Source: Ailanthus altissimus (Eukaryota > Streptophyta > Magnoliopsida > Sapindales > Simaroubaceae). Taken from it: 64,000 bases of DNA. Shown piece after piece: positions 48,839-60,700 of this stretch. The notes under the pieces were generated by a model, which saw only the letters and a program-made list of their open reading frames with translations, ran no database searches and was not told where the DNA came from. Where the stretch lies: assembly GCA_946807835.1 (NCBI GenBank), contig OX327700.1, positions 21,736,001 to 21,800,000 on the forward strand. Direction: 5' to 3'. The position numbers and the translations under genes are program-made. Positions within the stretch are counted from its first letter, which is position 1. Each line of letters opens with the position of its first letter.

Positions 48839-51800
48839 CTGAATCCAACATCAGAACATTAAGTTTTTTTGTCAAAACTTTCAGCATAAATAAAAAAATT
48901 TGTTAGTCTTTGTCTCTACATTCTACTAAAACTAGCAAAATTTCTCTTCCTATTATAATTTTCTTGTATTTGATATATCTTGCATATCAACCTATTACTA
49001 TAAAAAATATGTGCTTGTAATATGTGTTTTTAGCATTTGTAATTTTCGTTATTCATCTTCGCATTGTTGTACAAGTTAAGAAAATTTATCTTTAAAATAT
49101 GATTGAAAACCTTGCAAATGCACTGGCAAAATGTTTGCACTCCCCCTTTAATGGACAAACACCACAATTTGGTTTCCTCTTCGTGCAAAAGACCTGTATG
49201 AAATTCAAGGGTAGCCACCATCAATCAGCTTTTATGTATTGAAATAAAAGTGAGGAGATCATGTTCATGAGATGTTTTGAACCATTGTAATATTATACCT
49301 TCCCAAAGGTGATCATTTGATAATGTAGTTCATACCTGCATTATGTAATAACTTATCAAACACATAGAGTACTGAAGCACACAAAGACATTTGAAGAAAT
49401 TTTGAGATTACAATGTTCTTTGATCAAGGTGGCATAATCGCGGCCAAAGATACTTTTGAATGGTGTCCATCACTGGGTACCTACAAAAAATTGTGATTAG
49501 AGATTCTCATTCTTATTTATGAATGATGGTTTCCATTCTTATATATACTTACTCTTCTAAAAGATGGATATGAATGATGGTTTCCATTCTTATAAAGACT
49601 TACTCTTCTAAAAGATGGATATGAAGATCTCCAGGTAGAGGTTGGAGAGGAACCCAACCTAAACGCACTGCTATCCGCCCAACATTCACATCAACCTAGT
49701 AGTCCAGTGTGTTGAGTAAAGATTAATCCAAAAGTTTAATTTGATTAAAAAAAGGCTCAACAATAAGTTTTAAACTTGAATATTATGCATAAGCAAAACT
49801 TGATTAGCAAATAAGTAACTAGGATATTGTATCAAATCTTACCGGGAATGCATTGTGTTGAAGTGACAAAAGCCGTACACACTCCACACTTTTTAATCCT
49901 AATCCATCTACTTCTAGTAGGTACTCCCTGCAATGTGTTGTATATCAAATATAAGTTACCTTCTCAAAATATGTTTGCTGCTTGCTCCATAAATTGAATT
50001 GGTATGTTGGCTTACTTCACCAAATCAGGTGGAACATTTCGTAGCCATTCAAGGTCAATGCAATTATGTAGTTTAACCAATCTGTTAAGGAAGTCCTGCA
50101 AAAGTGAGTAACTAGTGTTAACATCTACAAAAGCTACAAGAATATCTTTCACATACGAGGGAGCGACCAATTAAAGAAACCATTTAGTTTGAAAACTCTT
50201 AACCTTGATTCGTCCTGCAATTATTGTATGTTGGCCGCGTTCTTTGATGATACCTGCAATCTCAGAACTTTCTGCACATCTAACTGCTTCCCAGTCCACA
50301 GAATCCATGCTATCACTACTTTTTTCTTCTTCACTTGAATACATTCTCCGCAAAAGATCCCAATCTCGCTGTTCTTGATTTTCATCCTTCTTCCTCTTCT
50401 TCGAAGTAGTCTTTTTTGTCCCATCATTTTGCATGCTAGACTTGGGTTTTATCAACTTCGGCCCTTTTTCTCTAGGCCTTTTTCCGCTCATGGTAGTGGC
50501 CTCTTGAGATTGCGCCATATCAGCTCCAGAGTTTTCTTGATTGGAACAAAAAATGGAGGGTTTAAAAGGATAGTGGAAACCTGACAAAGAGATAGATCCA
50601 AAATCACTCATTATTTCGTTTCTTCCTGAGGTTGATGCTTGATTTCCATTGTCCATCCACATTGAAGTTGCATATCCATTTTCCTGGCAATCCTTACAGG
50701 ATAACATCTCACCTATTTTATCATTATGAGAAAGCTGTAGCAAACTAGTCGTTTCAAGCTGTGAGATCATTTTCGAATTAGTAGTAGAACTTTCCTCGCT
50801 ACAAGTTTTACTCATAGATATAGCATTTGCTTTGGAGCTGTCAGGATGATTTAACTGAATACTGTCAGTGGATTGAATATTAGAAGAAATGTCACATGTT
50901 TGAGATGCAATTGTATCTTTCATGACTCTCATGTCTTCAATTTCGGGTAGATATGTCCCAAAAGGATCGATCCTATTCTTCAATTCATCATACTTATCTG
51001 TTTCAGGCTCTGTGACAAAATAAATGTTCCCTTCTGAACCATATACTGCCATGTTACTATTGACTGATTCTTGACTATCTGTGATCATAAGATTTCTGTT
51101 GCTTGCTGTATCGTTACTTGTTGATTTCGCCGGAAACTTTGCAGCAAGTCTCATGTAAGCAGAACTGGAGTACAATAAATTTACATGTTTCAATCATAGT
51201 CGTTACTTTTTCCAATATTATGTCATACCTTCTTTTTTCAATATTATGTCATTAAGGTTTAGGCTAAAAGAAAAAATAAATACCTTGAAAGATTATCTGA
51301 AACATTTTGAGTTAGATAAACTCCAATCACTGAATCCACAACCGAACCTTTCCATGGTTTGAAGCGTCTGTCACCTATTATAAATATAAAGAAAAAAAAA
51401 GTATTACTATATTGTTTTGACAATTGTTCACTTAGAAAAATATCTTGATTTTTCATCCGGAAAAAAATACAATTCGAGAGAAATAATGAAATATATCCTT
51501 TCTTCTAGTAGTCATATGAAACATGAATTTCAACTTATTTAATTCCTCCTACATTCCTATATCTTTGTATGTAATGTGAATTTTCTCTTTTGCTTCTATA
51601 GTTTATTGAATTAATAACTTAAAATTATAACGACCATAACAAATGTTTTAAACAAATAATTCATGAATTGTAAGCTCTAATTGTTAGATAATGGAGAAAA
51701 AAAATATACCTAGAATTAGATGCAGTCGAGCTGTAAATGATTGAATCCTTCCCAAAAAAAATTTTCTTTCTTTCTGCCACCATTTCTCCATTTCCTCATC

Positions 51801-54800
51801 TCGTTCTTGCTCATTAGTGGTACCATCATCTATATGCATTATCAGGTTCCACATCCTTAATGACTTCTCGTCTAGATCAATGATTGCCCTCAATTTTTTC
51901 TTACCCTTATCTTGTCCTTGATAGGGAACCACTGCAGACTCCCGTTCTAGATCAACGTTTTTCCTCAATTTTTCATTACCCTTAGCTTGCCTACGCCCTT
52001 TCTGAGGCTTATCTTGCCTTTGATAGGGAGCTACTGTGTCACTGCTCAAGCCATCTGCTTGCTGCATAAGTTGGCCGCCTCCATCTCCAATACTTAAAGC
52101 TTTGAATTCATTGATAATGTTCTCTTCTGGTAAATCTGTTTGATGATAGAAGTTACATTAAAACTGAAGCAAGGTAATAACATATTCTTCGGAAAGAAAA
52201 TTTTTGCCTAAGAAAATTACCTCTTGAACTGGAAGGGAACCTTCTCTGAATAGCAAAATCATTTCCCTCTACTTGAAAGACCTCACGTGAACCTACATCA
52301 AGACTTGCCACTAGAAATATGTTTCTCTTGAAAATAAAAATTATATAATAAAATAATTGAAATACCTCTTGAATAATTTATATACCTCTTGATTCAGCAG
52401 TGAACCATAAATCATGTAGCTGCAAAGCGTTTGTAGATATAATGGGATCAACGTGTTGTGGACCGATTATCTGTTCCTGCGTGTGTTCCATATTACCCGT
52501 TATCTGTTGCCTCAAGGGTTCATCCATTCCTTCCAGCCAATGCATTCCATGTCCCCTTTGCCCTTGTAAAACTTCCAACCAAGACATTTCATGTCCTTGT
52601 AAGACTTCCTGTGAGTTAATTGTCGGTTCCGGAAAGAATTCCAATGCACGAACTCTTTGTTCCGGAACGTTTTCCATTGCACTATTTCTCTGTCCCATAA
52701 AGAGTTCGAGTTCAAATTCTTGAGAACCTACTCTCTGTTCCTGTGAGAAATCCTGTGAACATGCTCCCCATTCCTGAAAATCTTTTTGTGAAGCTACATT
52801 GAGATAAAAGTGGGTATTAGAGATCCCATAATTAAAAATAACTGCAAATATCATCTGTAACATTCAAATAGAATATGATCAAAACATTTGCATAAGATAC
52901 AATACTTTTTGATTTGTTCGTGAGACCAAAATTCTCTAGTTCCAGTGGTTGTTTGCAAATCATAGAGCTGTTTATTTCTCCCTGTAAGACTTCCTGACAA
53001 CCTATATCAAGATTGAAGTTGCCATGTCAATTCATAAAATATTTTCAAGGAACAACTACTTTTTGAAAACTGAATCATGATAAAGTAAATTTGAAGTAAC
53101 TACTTTTTCAAAATCGAATCATGATAAAGGAGAAATACCCGTTAAATTTGTAATGAATGAGCAATCCTCATATTTCAATGAACTGATATGTTTTAAATCA
53201 ACCAACCAGGGTTTATTCTCAACGGATTCCTTTTCCTTAATTTCTGCCTGTTTGCAAGGAAGCCTTGGCAGTTGGCTGCACAATGGAATGGCAGCCCCAA
53301 TTGTTGCTTGCTTGCAAGGAAGCTTTGGTAGTTGGCTACAAATTGGAATGGAAGTCAATAAAGCTAGGTTGCATCTCCTTCTTGCTATTCTCAATCTCAC
53401 CCTCCTTCTTGGAATTTGTACTTGGCCTACGGATAGATTACGCATGAAAAAAGTATTCAATCTCCGTCTCCTCTTGCTCCTCGTTTTCTTGTTTCCACAT
53501 TGTGTGCTATTATTTTTACATTGATCTACTTGGACTTCGCATTGAGGAATAGTTTTTATAATGGCAGTTTCATATCTTGCTTTGTTTTCCTCGTCAAAAT
53601 TCAAAGCTTGCCTACATGTCTTACCAAGAAAAGCAACTTCAATGTCGACATCAGAGTTATTTTTGCTATTTTTCCTAGCACATTTTCTTTTTTTGGACCC
53701 CCTCCCGTCCTCTACATCCCCTGAGACTGAGTTCTCTTTGCCACTTTTCCTTACATATTTTCTTTTTCCTGTTGGTTTTTCCGGCTTTGGTGTCTTAGGT
53801 TGTGGAGTCTTTTTCGGCCTTGGTGTCTTAGGTCGTGGAGTCTTCTTTGGTTTTCCTTCAACAAGGACTCTGGGTCTATGTTTCTTCCTTTTAGGTTTCT
53901 GTTTCCGCGCTTTTTTGAGGTTTGTATTTTCTGGTTGTTGGCTCTGACTTTCAACTCCCAATGAAGAGACCAAATCTTCCTGTTGAATGTCTGCAAAACA
54001 GTTCATATAATCCTGTTATCAAATCCATCATCAACCAATCTCAGAGTTCATCATAAAATTTTAGAAGTCCATATTGAACATCCAGCATCAATTTCGATCA
54101 GCACAAACAGGTTTGAGCTACCAGCCTTAACTAATTACTGGTTTCCCATCTTGTAGTAGTATGATGTCTTTGTTTAAGCAAGTAATGCGGTCCATTAGTT
54201 GGATAGTTGCAAGTGAGTTAAAAGCAAGAAGTGAAAAGGTTCAAGGTAGCAGTATTCACAAATCTGCTGACAAGTCATTTAGTTATTTGATTGGAACACT
54301 GTATTGACTACGATTTCATATGATCGGACTTCACAAACCAGGTAAAAAACAACAACAACTGATGCACGTAATATTTAAGAACAAGACTTACCGGCTTATA
54401 CTATTTTGCTACAATCCTATATTTATCATACTGATAAAACGAGAGTAAACTTGCAAACGTTGCGCTTAGACTTTGTTACGTTTGCCAGATTGCAAATTTA
54501 CGATTGTTTTGCAACGCCCACAAATAAATAAAACTAAAACACAAGGAATTTATTAATATCACTTACGTTGTGATAGACATGACTCTGGAGAGTTTGCACC
54601 CCTCTTCAGGCTATCCAGACGATCAGAATGCGCAATTAAAAAGTTTCTGCCGCCAGGTTCTTTTGCGTTTCCATCAATTTGGGAATCCACAACCAGAGAA
54701 AAAATTGCAGTCATATTCCTGTCAACAACTGCATCTTGTGTTGTTAAATTTGAAGATTCCTGAGAAGTTGGGGTAGCCAAATTTAACGAATTCAATAACT

Positions 54801-55173
54801 TAGTAAAAGGAATTTTAGTATTTAATTCTAAACCTTCAGGCGGCTGCCGCACCGCATCAGTTACTTGTGCATGAGTCAAAGCCGGTGCCTCAGGGACAGC
54901 AACATCTTGCCGTTCATCAATACTTTTGTTCAAATCTATCAAGCCAATGCCCCTTAATTCACCATAACAACTCTTCTGCATCTTTTCCTTCACACTCACC
55001 GCTGTGTCCGAATTGCAAAAACCTGTGGCCACCTCAACGCAAGCCTTTTCCTCTGAATTTACTTCTGGAGAACTCGAAACAGAATCTTTTTTTGACTGCC
55101 ATATCGGAGTCAGCTTCACCGGAGTCCCTGGAATCCAAGAACATATTTGCGTCTGCAACTCTTTATGCTTCAT
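47041..55173 (-). CDS. DML3: DEMETER/ROS1-type 5-methylcytosine DNA glycosylase (DML3-like), 22 coding exons
   Basis: Bifunctional DNA glycosylase/lyase that would excise 5-methylcytosine in the nucleus and start base-excision demethylation. Exons read on the - strand: 55173-54567, 53990-53139, 53001-52906, 52793-52386, 52310-52221, 52135-51710, 51374-51284, 51164-50204, 50095-50016, 49927-49843, 49695-49604, 49480-49412, 49335-49299, 49193-49111, 48838-48404, 48224-48188, 48109-48052, 47959-47823, 47731-47666, 47589-47475, 47386-47348, 47204-47041. All 21 introns are GT-AG, phases match at each junction, and the sum is 5,028 bases with no internal stop, giving 1,675 residues. WIPGTP (residues 13-18) matches the family's N-terminal motif. 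The catalytic and Fe-S residues are present (see domain entries). The C-terminal RFHTPP and ICNRIREE... segments look more like DML3 than ROS1 or DME; this subgroup call is tentative. The start is the first ATG after the 5' leader. Confidence 0.93.
49111..52135 (-). other. Exons 6-14: split glycosylase domain with HhH-GPD and Fe-S cluster
   Basis: Exon 6 ends with MEKWWQKERKFFLGR and exon 7 holds FKPWKGSVVDSVIGVYLTQN, the first half of the family's discontinuous glycosylase domain. Exon 8 (320 residues) is the variable insert, ending WEAVRCAESSEIAGIIKERG. Exons 9-13 carry the helix-hairpin-helix/GPD part: LKSVECVRLL with the expected catalytic Lys at residue 1216 and AFPVDVNVGRIAVRLGW with the catalytic Asp at 1234. 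The 18-residue spacing equals that of ROS1 K953/D971. Exon 14 gives C-x6-C-x2-C-x5-C (Cys 1301, 1308, 1311, 1317) for a 4Fe-4S cluster. All key residues are intact, so catalytic activity is expected. Confidence 0.93.
49524..49625 (-). repeat. 51-bp tandem duplication spanning an exon end and splice donor
   Basis: Two 51-base units (49575-49625 and 49524-49574) differ at two or three bases. The first contains the last 22 bases of exon 11 and its GTAAGT donor. The second, wholly intronic, is a copy of both, so an identical donor lies 51 bases downstream. Use of that distal donor would put TAA in frame right after the authentic junction (GAA GAG TAA). Confidence 0.93.
52386..53001 (-). other. 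Exons 3-4 of the glycosylase: Gln/Glu-rich imperfect repeats
   Basis: Residues about 487-654. EVLQG appears three times (CQEVLQGE, NSQEVLQGH, LEVLQGQRG), and EQRV and SQEF/ALEF recur. The DNA shows matching recurrences of TGTAAGACTTCCTG-like words on the + strand. I know of no conserved domain here, so it looks like a fast-evolving linker grown by short duplications. Confidence 0.75.
53139..53990 (-). other. Exon 2 of the glycosylase: Lys/Pro-rich basic region
   Basis: Residues about 203-486. It contains QKPKRKKHRPRVLVEGKPK, the conserved basic, AT-hook-like block of DEMETER-family proteins, followed by a KTPRPKTPRPKKTPQPKTPK repeat and PTGKRKYVRK. Near its end CSQLPKLPCKQA occurs twice in slightly different form (DNA repeat at about 53,250-53,350), which points to local duplication. 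In the family this region aids DNA binding outside the glycosylase fold. Confidence 0.85.
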
Positions 55174-55570
55174 TGTGTTGCGAGAAGAACTTGTAGCTCT
55201 CCTCTGATAAACTTTGTCTAGAGACACCCCTCTCGTTAATTTACTAAAGGAAAAAATAAAACCTGAAACGGAATTGTAATTGTATTAACTTAAAGAGAAA
55301 GTAACGAGTACTCAACCTAAAAAATAACCTGAACAGAATTGTAATTGTATTAACTTAAAAGGGAAAGTATCAAGTATCAAAAAATAGAAAGTTAATGTAC
55401 TCTAAATTAGTCATCAAACTAACCAAGAAGGGAAAAGTGGGAAAAGAAAATTCAGAAACAAGAAACGAAAGATACCTTGGGAAGAAGTTAAAGAACAAAA
55501 CGCCGAAGAAAGTCTTATACAATCTGTGATCCCGGATATTGTGTATTGCAAACTAACGGAACAAAAATTT
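55174..55570 (-). promoter_or_regulatory. 5' untranslated region of the glycosylase gene with a leader intron
   Basis: Upstream of the start codon the exon can extend to an acceptor at 55243/55244 (TTTAG). A plausible donor, CCCAAG/GTATCT, lies at 55476/55475, giving a 5' leader exon from about 55,570. No ATG occurs in this leader. Within the proposed intron two units of about 67 bases repeat from 55,262 and 55,328 (CCTGAA...GAATTGTAATTGTATTAAC). Leader exon and transcription start are inferred. Confidence 0.55.
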
Positions 55571-56930
55571 GAGACAGCATATAGGTTGGTTTATTTTAAG
55601 GGTTAATTTCTCAAGAGTTTAATTTTAACCATATTTCAACTCTTTGATTTTTATTATGTTTAAACTTCTCTGCATGATTTATTATTCCTATCAAGTTATA
55701 TTTTTTTATAAAAAAAATCGATGTATATTTAAAATTCAGTTTATCGTTAATTATAAATCAAACTCTTTTCATCTCATGGTGAGAGCGAGATTTTAATATA
55801 AATAGTATATTTTTAACGTTTGGTGTGAGTCAAGAATTTTAATATAAATTGTATTGTCTTAGTGTTTACCGTTACATGAACTATAAATCAAACCCATCAT
55901 GTAAGCGGAATTGGATTATTCTATAATATTGGAAGTTTTTAACGGTATAATTTTTTATTTATTATTAATGTTAATGCTAACCGTTAATATTTTTCTTTAG
56001 AGCACGTTTTAAAAATATTATTATGAAGCTTTTTTTAAAAAGAAAAAGCCCTAAATAATTATTCATTATAGGAATAGATATTTTTTTTACTTAAATATCA
56101 TTTAATCTCTTTACTTGGGCGAAAGGATGAAACCAAAAAAAAAAAAGACTTTGTAACAATAAAAATAAATAAATTGAATCGTAAACAATATCTTTTTTTT
56201 CATCTAAATTTAGAGTCTGACTTATCCGGACATTCAAAATTTTCGTTATCCTTTTTTATGTTTCTTTTTTTTAAAAAAAAGTTATCACTTTAAGATGTTT
56301 TCATTGTAAAAGGAAAGTTTCTTTTATTTGAAGTCCAACACATAAGCACTTCAGTTTAATTGTTTAAAAAATACGTAACAATATTCTTACATAGTTAAAA
56401 TATAAAGTTTAAATTAATTTTAATATTAAAATATATAAATTTGCATCAATTTTAATATTAAAATATATAAATTTACATCAATTTTAATATTAAAAAATAC
56501 GTATATTATTATTACATGATTAAAGTATAAAATTGGTATTCATTTAATGTGGTATCTGATGTATCCACTGTTAATTAATATTAAATAATTACATATTAAT
56601 AAATAAAAATAATAATTATTAACAAATAATAGTCAATAATTAGTAATATATAAGTTAAAATTCAAACTTTATATATCCAACTATAAAGTATATCACTATT
56701 AAAATAATACTATCAAAAAATTTATTTACTTTTTATCTTATAAAAACTTAACAAGTTAATGATTATTAAAATAAATAGTTAAATCGAGGTCACAAAAAAA
56801 TAATTAGTTATATTTATTGAGATATGCACTTTGTTACATTGCTCGAGTGGTAATATTTATACATCTCTTAACTTTATGGGTTCAAGTCTTGAAAGAGGAC
56901 TAGAGAGATTTATTTTTATCAAGTATTGAA
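55571..56930. other. AT-rich upstream flank of the glycosylase gene
   Basis: 1.36 kb with many A/T runs. An AATTTTAATATTAAAATATATAAATT-like segment is repeated two to three times near 56,410-56,500. There is no gene. The promoter of the glycosylase gene must lie in the right-hand-proximal part of this stretch as read on the - strand. Confidence 0.5.
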
Positions 56931-57036
56931 ACTAGTTATAATTTGACAATTATAGTATTTATTTGTAGTTGTAGTTTGAAGTAGTTATAATTTGATAATT
57001 GTAGTATTTATTTAATAGGTAACTGTAATTTGAGTT
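56931..57036. repeat. Minisatellite, left part (about 50-bp units)
   Basis: Units like AGTTATAATTTGACAATTAT + AGTATTTATT + TGTAGTTGTAGTTTGA follow one another. The array is interrupted exactly at 57036/57037 by a Copia element and resumes at 62591. Confidence 0.85.
57032..57036. other. Target-site duplication, left copy (GAGTT)
   Basis: GAGTT directly before the LTR matches GAGTT at 62591-62595 directly after the other LTR. Confidence 0.95.
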
Positions 57037-57748
57037 TGTTAAAACGGAAGCACATAAATAAGTAAAATCACCAAAGCAATATATGCAGAACAAGTAATTA
57101 AAGAAAAAAGAGAGAAAAGGTAGAAGAAGAACACACAAAAAATTACGTGGTTCGGCAACTTGCCTATGTCCATGGCGGATCAAGATCACACTCTTATCTT
57201 ATTATGAATCACAAAACACTCACAAAGTTATGCATTTTACAAGAAAGATTACAAAGAAAACTCTCTCTTTTACTCTAGGGATTTTCTCTCACAAAGAACC
57301 ACAAAGATTGTTGATGATTACTAAGATTTCTCAACTTATCACAAAAATTCTTCCTTGATCACAAAAATGTGTTTACAAACCAATTGATAGCATTTATATA
57401 AATTTTGGGACGTCTTAAGTTTACCCTAAACGTGTGGACGTCGTTTTAGAGAGTCTTGAAGCAAGTGGGAGACGAAATAAGGAAAACTCAAAATGTGAAA
57501 CTGATTCCCAAGACCAGCGCCACGACACTCAACGCTCACCGCTGCGGCGCTCGTCTTCTGGCGCTGCGGCGCTCAGGTGTTGGATTGGGCGTTACGGTGC
57601 CCATGCCTGGTCGCTGCGGCGCTGGCGCCTGGTGCGCTCTTCTTCATTTTCCGCCTCATTTCGCTTCTGTCTTCGATCTGTGTGTACCCTACGCACTTGG
57701 CTTGATCTTCAAATCATATTCCAATGATTTTCAATCAATATTCTCACA
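57037..57748 (-). mobile_element. 3' LTR of the 5.5 kb Copia element
   Basis: 712 bases, TGTTAAAA to TTCTCACA. It includes a GC-rich stretch at 57,515-57,640 with repeated GCTGCGGCGCT words. Confidence 0.94.
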
Positions 57749-57760
57749 AATCCCCTCCTT
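57749..57760 (-). other. Polypurine tract of the 5.5 kb Copia element
   Basis: - strand AAGGAGGGGATT directly precedes the 3' LTR start (TGTGAGAA). Confidence 0.88.
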
Positions 57761-57799
57761 GATTCAAAATCATCCACAAAACAACTCGATTTCTCATTT

Positions 57800-60700
57800 T
57801 CGCATCTTTGGTCACCTTCACAAAGTAGTGATTCCGGTTAAGTCATTGCATAGGATGAACTTAACCGAGGGTAGTGGCTTAGTTAATATATCAGCCGGGT
57901 TTTTAGATGACATTATCTTTGTTAGACTAATTTCACCACTTTGGACAATCTCTCGAATATAATGGAGCCTCATATCAATGTATTTCGACCTCTCGTGGAA
58001 CACTTGATGCTTGCTTAGGTGTATGGCACTTTGGCTGATACAATATACACCGGTGTTTACATTTTCACTAGCCAATATCATGGCATATATGCATTTGAAC
58101 CATACAGACTCCTTGATAGCTTCACCAACAGTTATCTACTCCGCCTCTATGGTAGAGAGTGTAACCACATGTTGTAGAACTGATCTCCAACATACACTAC
58201 ACCCAAACACTGTGAATACGTAGCCCGTCAATGATCTTCTCTTGTCTAAATCACCTGCATAATCTGAGTTTACGTACCCTCTTACCATTTCATTGCCGTC
58301 TTCATCCCTCTTATATATCAACCCGTGATTTGACGTCCCATTGAGATATCTCAGAATCTACTTTACTGCAAGCTAGTGATCTTTACTCGGATTTTCCATG
58401 TATCTACTTACCACACTCACAGTCTGTGCTATGTCTGATCTTGTGTAAACCATTGCATATATGATGCTCCCCACAGCGCTTGTATACAGTACTTTACTTA
58501 TCTGCAGTTTCTCTTCATTGGATGTCAGCGACTGTGCTGCTGAAAGTCTGAAATACATGGCCAAAGGGGTAAAGACAACCTTTGCGTTGGACATACCAAA
58601 CTTCTCTAGAATTTTAAGTATATATCGTTGTTGGGACAAGAAGATAACATCTCTTCTTTCCCTCATAATATTCATACCTAAAATTCTCTTTGCTGCTCCT
58701 AAATCCTTCATTTCAAACTCGCCACTTAATTGCTTCTTAAGCTTCTCTATTTCTTCCATATGCTTGCATGCGATCAACATATCATAGACGTATGGAAGCA
58801 AATACATCATCCCACAACTTATGTTCTTGAAGTACATGCATCCGTTATACTTGCTCATACTAAAGCCACAAGCCATCAGAAACTCATCAAATCTCCTATA
58901 CCACTATCTAGGTGATTGCTTCAACCCGTATAATGACTTCTTTAGTAAACAAGTATGATTTTCTTTTCCGGGCTCCTCGAACCCTTGCGACTGTGCCATG
59001 TATATTGTCTCTTTAAGTTCTCTATATAAAAAAGCTGTCTTTACATCAATCTGCTCTAGATGCAAATCAATGTTTGTACATATAGCTAATAAAATTCTAA
59101 TAGATGTGTGCTTGACAACTGGAGAGAATATCTTATGAAAATCGACTCCCTCTCTCTGAGTAAAACCTTGTGCTACTAACTTAGCCTTGAATCTTGTAGG
59201 CTCAATCCCCAGTATCCCCTCCTTCACCTTATACACCCACTTGCACCTGACTAGCTTCTTTTGAGATCTCTTTACTAACTTCCAGGTATTGTTCTTTCTA
59301 AGAGACCTAATTTCTTCTTCCATGCCCTGCTGCCATTCTTTCTTGTTTTCACTCTTCATAGCCTTACCATATGTCATAGGCTCATCATACTCAAGAGTGT
59401 AAGCAGAATTAAAAGCATGAACAACTAAATCTGCTTGTGCATACCTGACTAGTGGGTTAATCATTCTCCTTAGCATGTCTCTGGCTAACTGGTACTCTTC
59501 AAGTTCTACCTCAAGAGTCCTAGTCTTTCTTTGAGTGCACTTGGAGGAACTCGCCGGTGTTCTTGGTTCATCTTCAAGGATCTCCTCGTTGAAGTGTTGA
59601 TCTGGGGGCATATCAGATCTACTTTCATTCTCCACTTCAACTTCTATTGACTCGAGTGCTGAGTCTTCATTGGGCATAGGTTCTTCTTTCTCATCTTCTT
59701 GGGAGGTTTTCAGCATCGTCATCTCATCGAACGTCACATCACGACTTATGATACTCCTTGGTGATATCAAGTCTTTACACCACACCTTGTATCCTTTCAC
59801 TTCTTCGGGATATCCTATGAATACCCCTTTGATAGCTTTAGGTTCAAACTTCCCTCCTTAACATATACAAAGGCAGGGTAACCAAATATTCTGAGATGGT
59901 CATACTTCGGAGGATTGCCAAACCATTTCTCTTCTAGTGTCTTGAAGTCAATTGCTGAGGAGGGACTTCTATTGATCAAGTAAACTATAGTCACTACAGC
60001 TTCTCCCTAGAATGTCTTAGACATCTTCGCATTGGTAAGCATGCATCTAACCCTTCCAAGTAGGGTCCTGTTCATCCTTTCAGCTACGCCATTCTACTGT
60101 GGTGTTGATCTGTTCTATGCCTTGCAATCCCATGCTTGGCACAAAACCCATCAAACTCTCTGTTGCAAAATTCGAGGCCGTTGTCAGTCCTTAGCCTCTT
60201 TACCTTTTTGCCAGTCTGATTCTCAACAAGAACCTTCTAAGTCTTGAATACTTCAAAGGCTTGATCCTTGCTCTTCAACACATAGACTCATAGTTTCCTT
60301 GAATAGTCATCAATCAAATTGAGAAAATACCTGGCACCACCACGAGTAGCTGTCTGAGCTGGTCCCCAAAGATCCGAGTGTATGTAGTCAAGAGTCCCCT
60401 TAGTCTTGTGCTCGCCGGTACTAAACCTTTCTCTATGTGTTTTTCTAAGCACACAATGCTCACAAAACTCTAAGGGCTAGAACTTATTTTCTCCAAACGC
60501 CTTTTGACTGAATAACTCCTTTAGGTTTCTCTCGCTTAGAAGTGCCAGTCTAAAATGCCACAACTTGGTTTGCATACTCTCATCATCTACAGAGAATAGT
60601 GTAGAACCACTTATGACTTCACCCTTAAGCATATAAACCCCTTTGTACTTCTCTCATCTCATCACCATCATGGAACCCTTTAAAATTCTTAAAATCCCTA

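Noticed and set aside
53153..53947. Several + strand frames over 53.1-53.9 kb, up to 128 codons
   Set aside because: They are antisense shadows of exon 2 of the glycosylase, whose repetitive Lys/Pro codons leave the other strand open.
55174..55227. Upstream GTG at 55227 as start of the glycosylase
   Set aside because: It is a GTG. Plant nuclear genes start at ATG, and the first ATG (55173) is followed by the conserved WIPGTP region at the usual distance.
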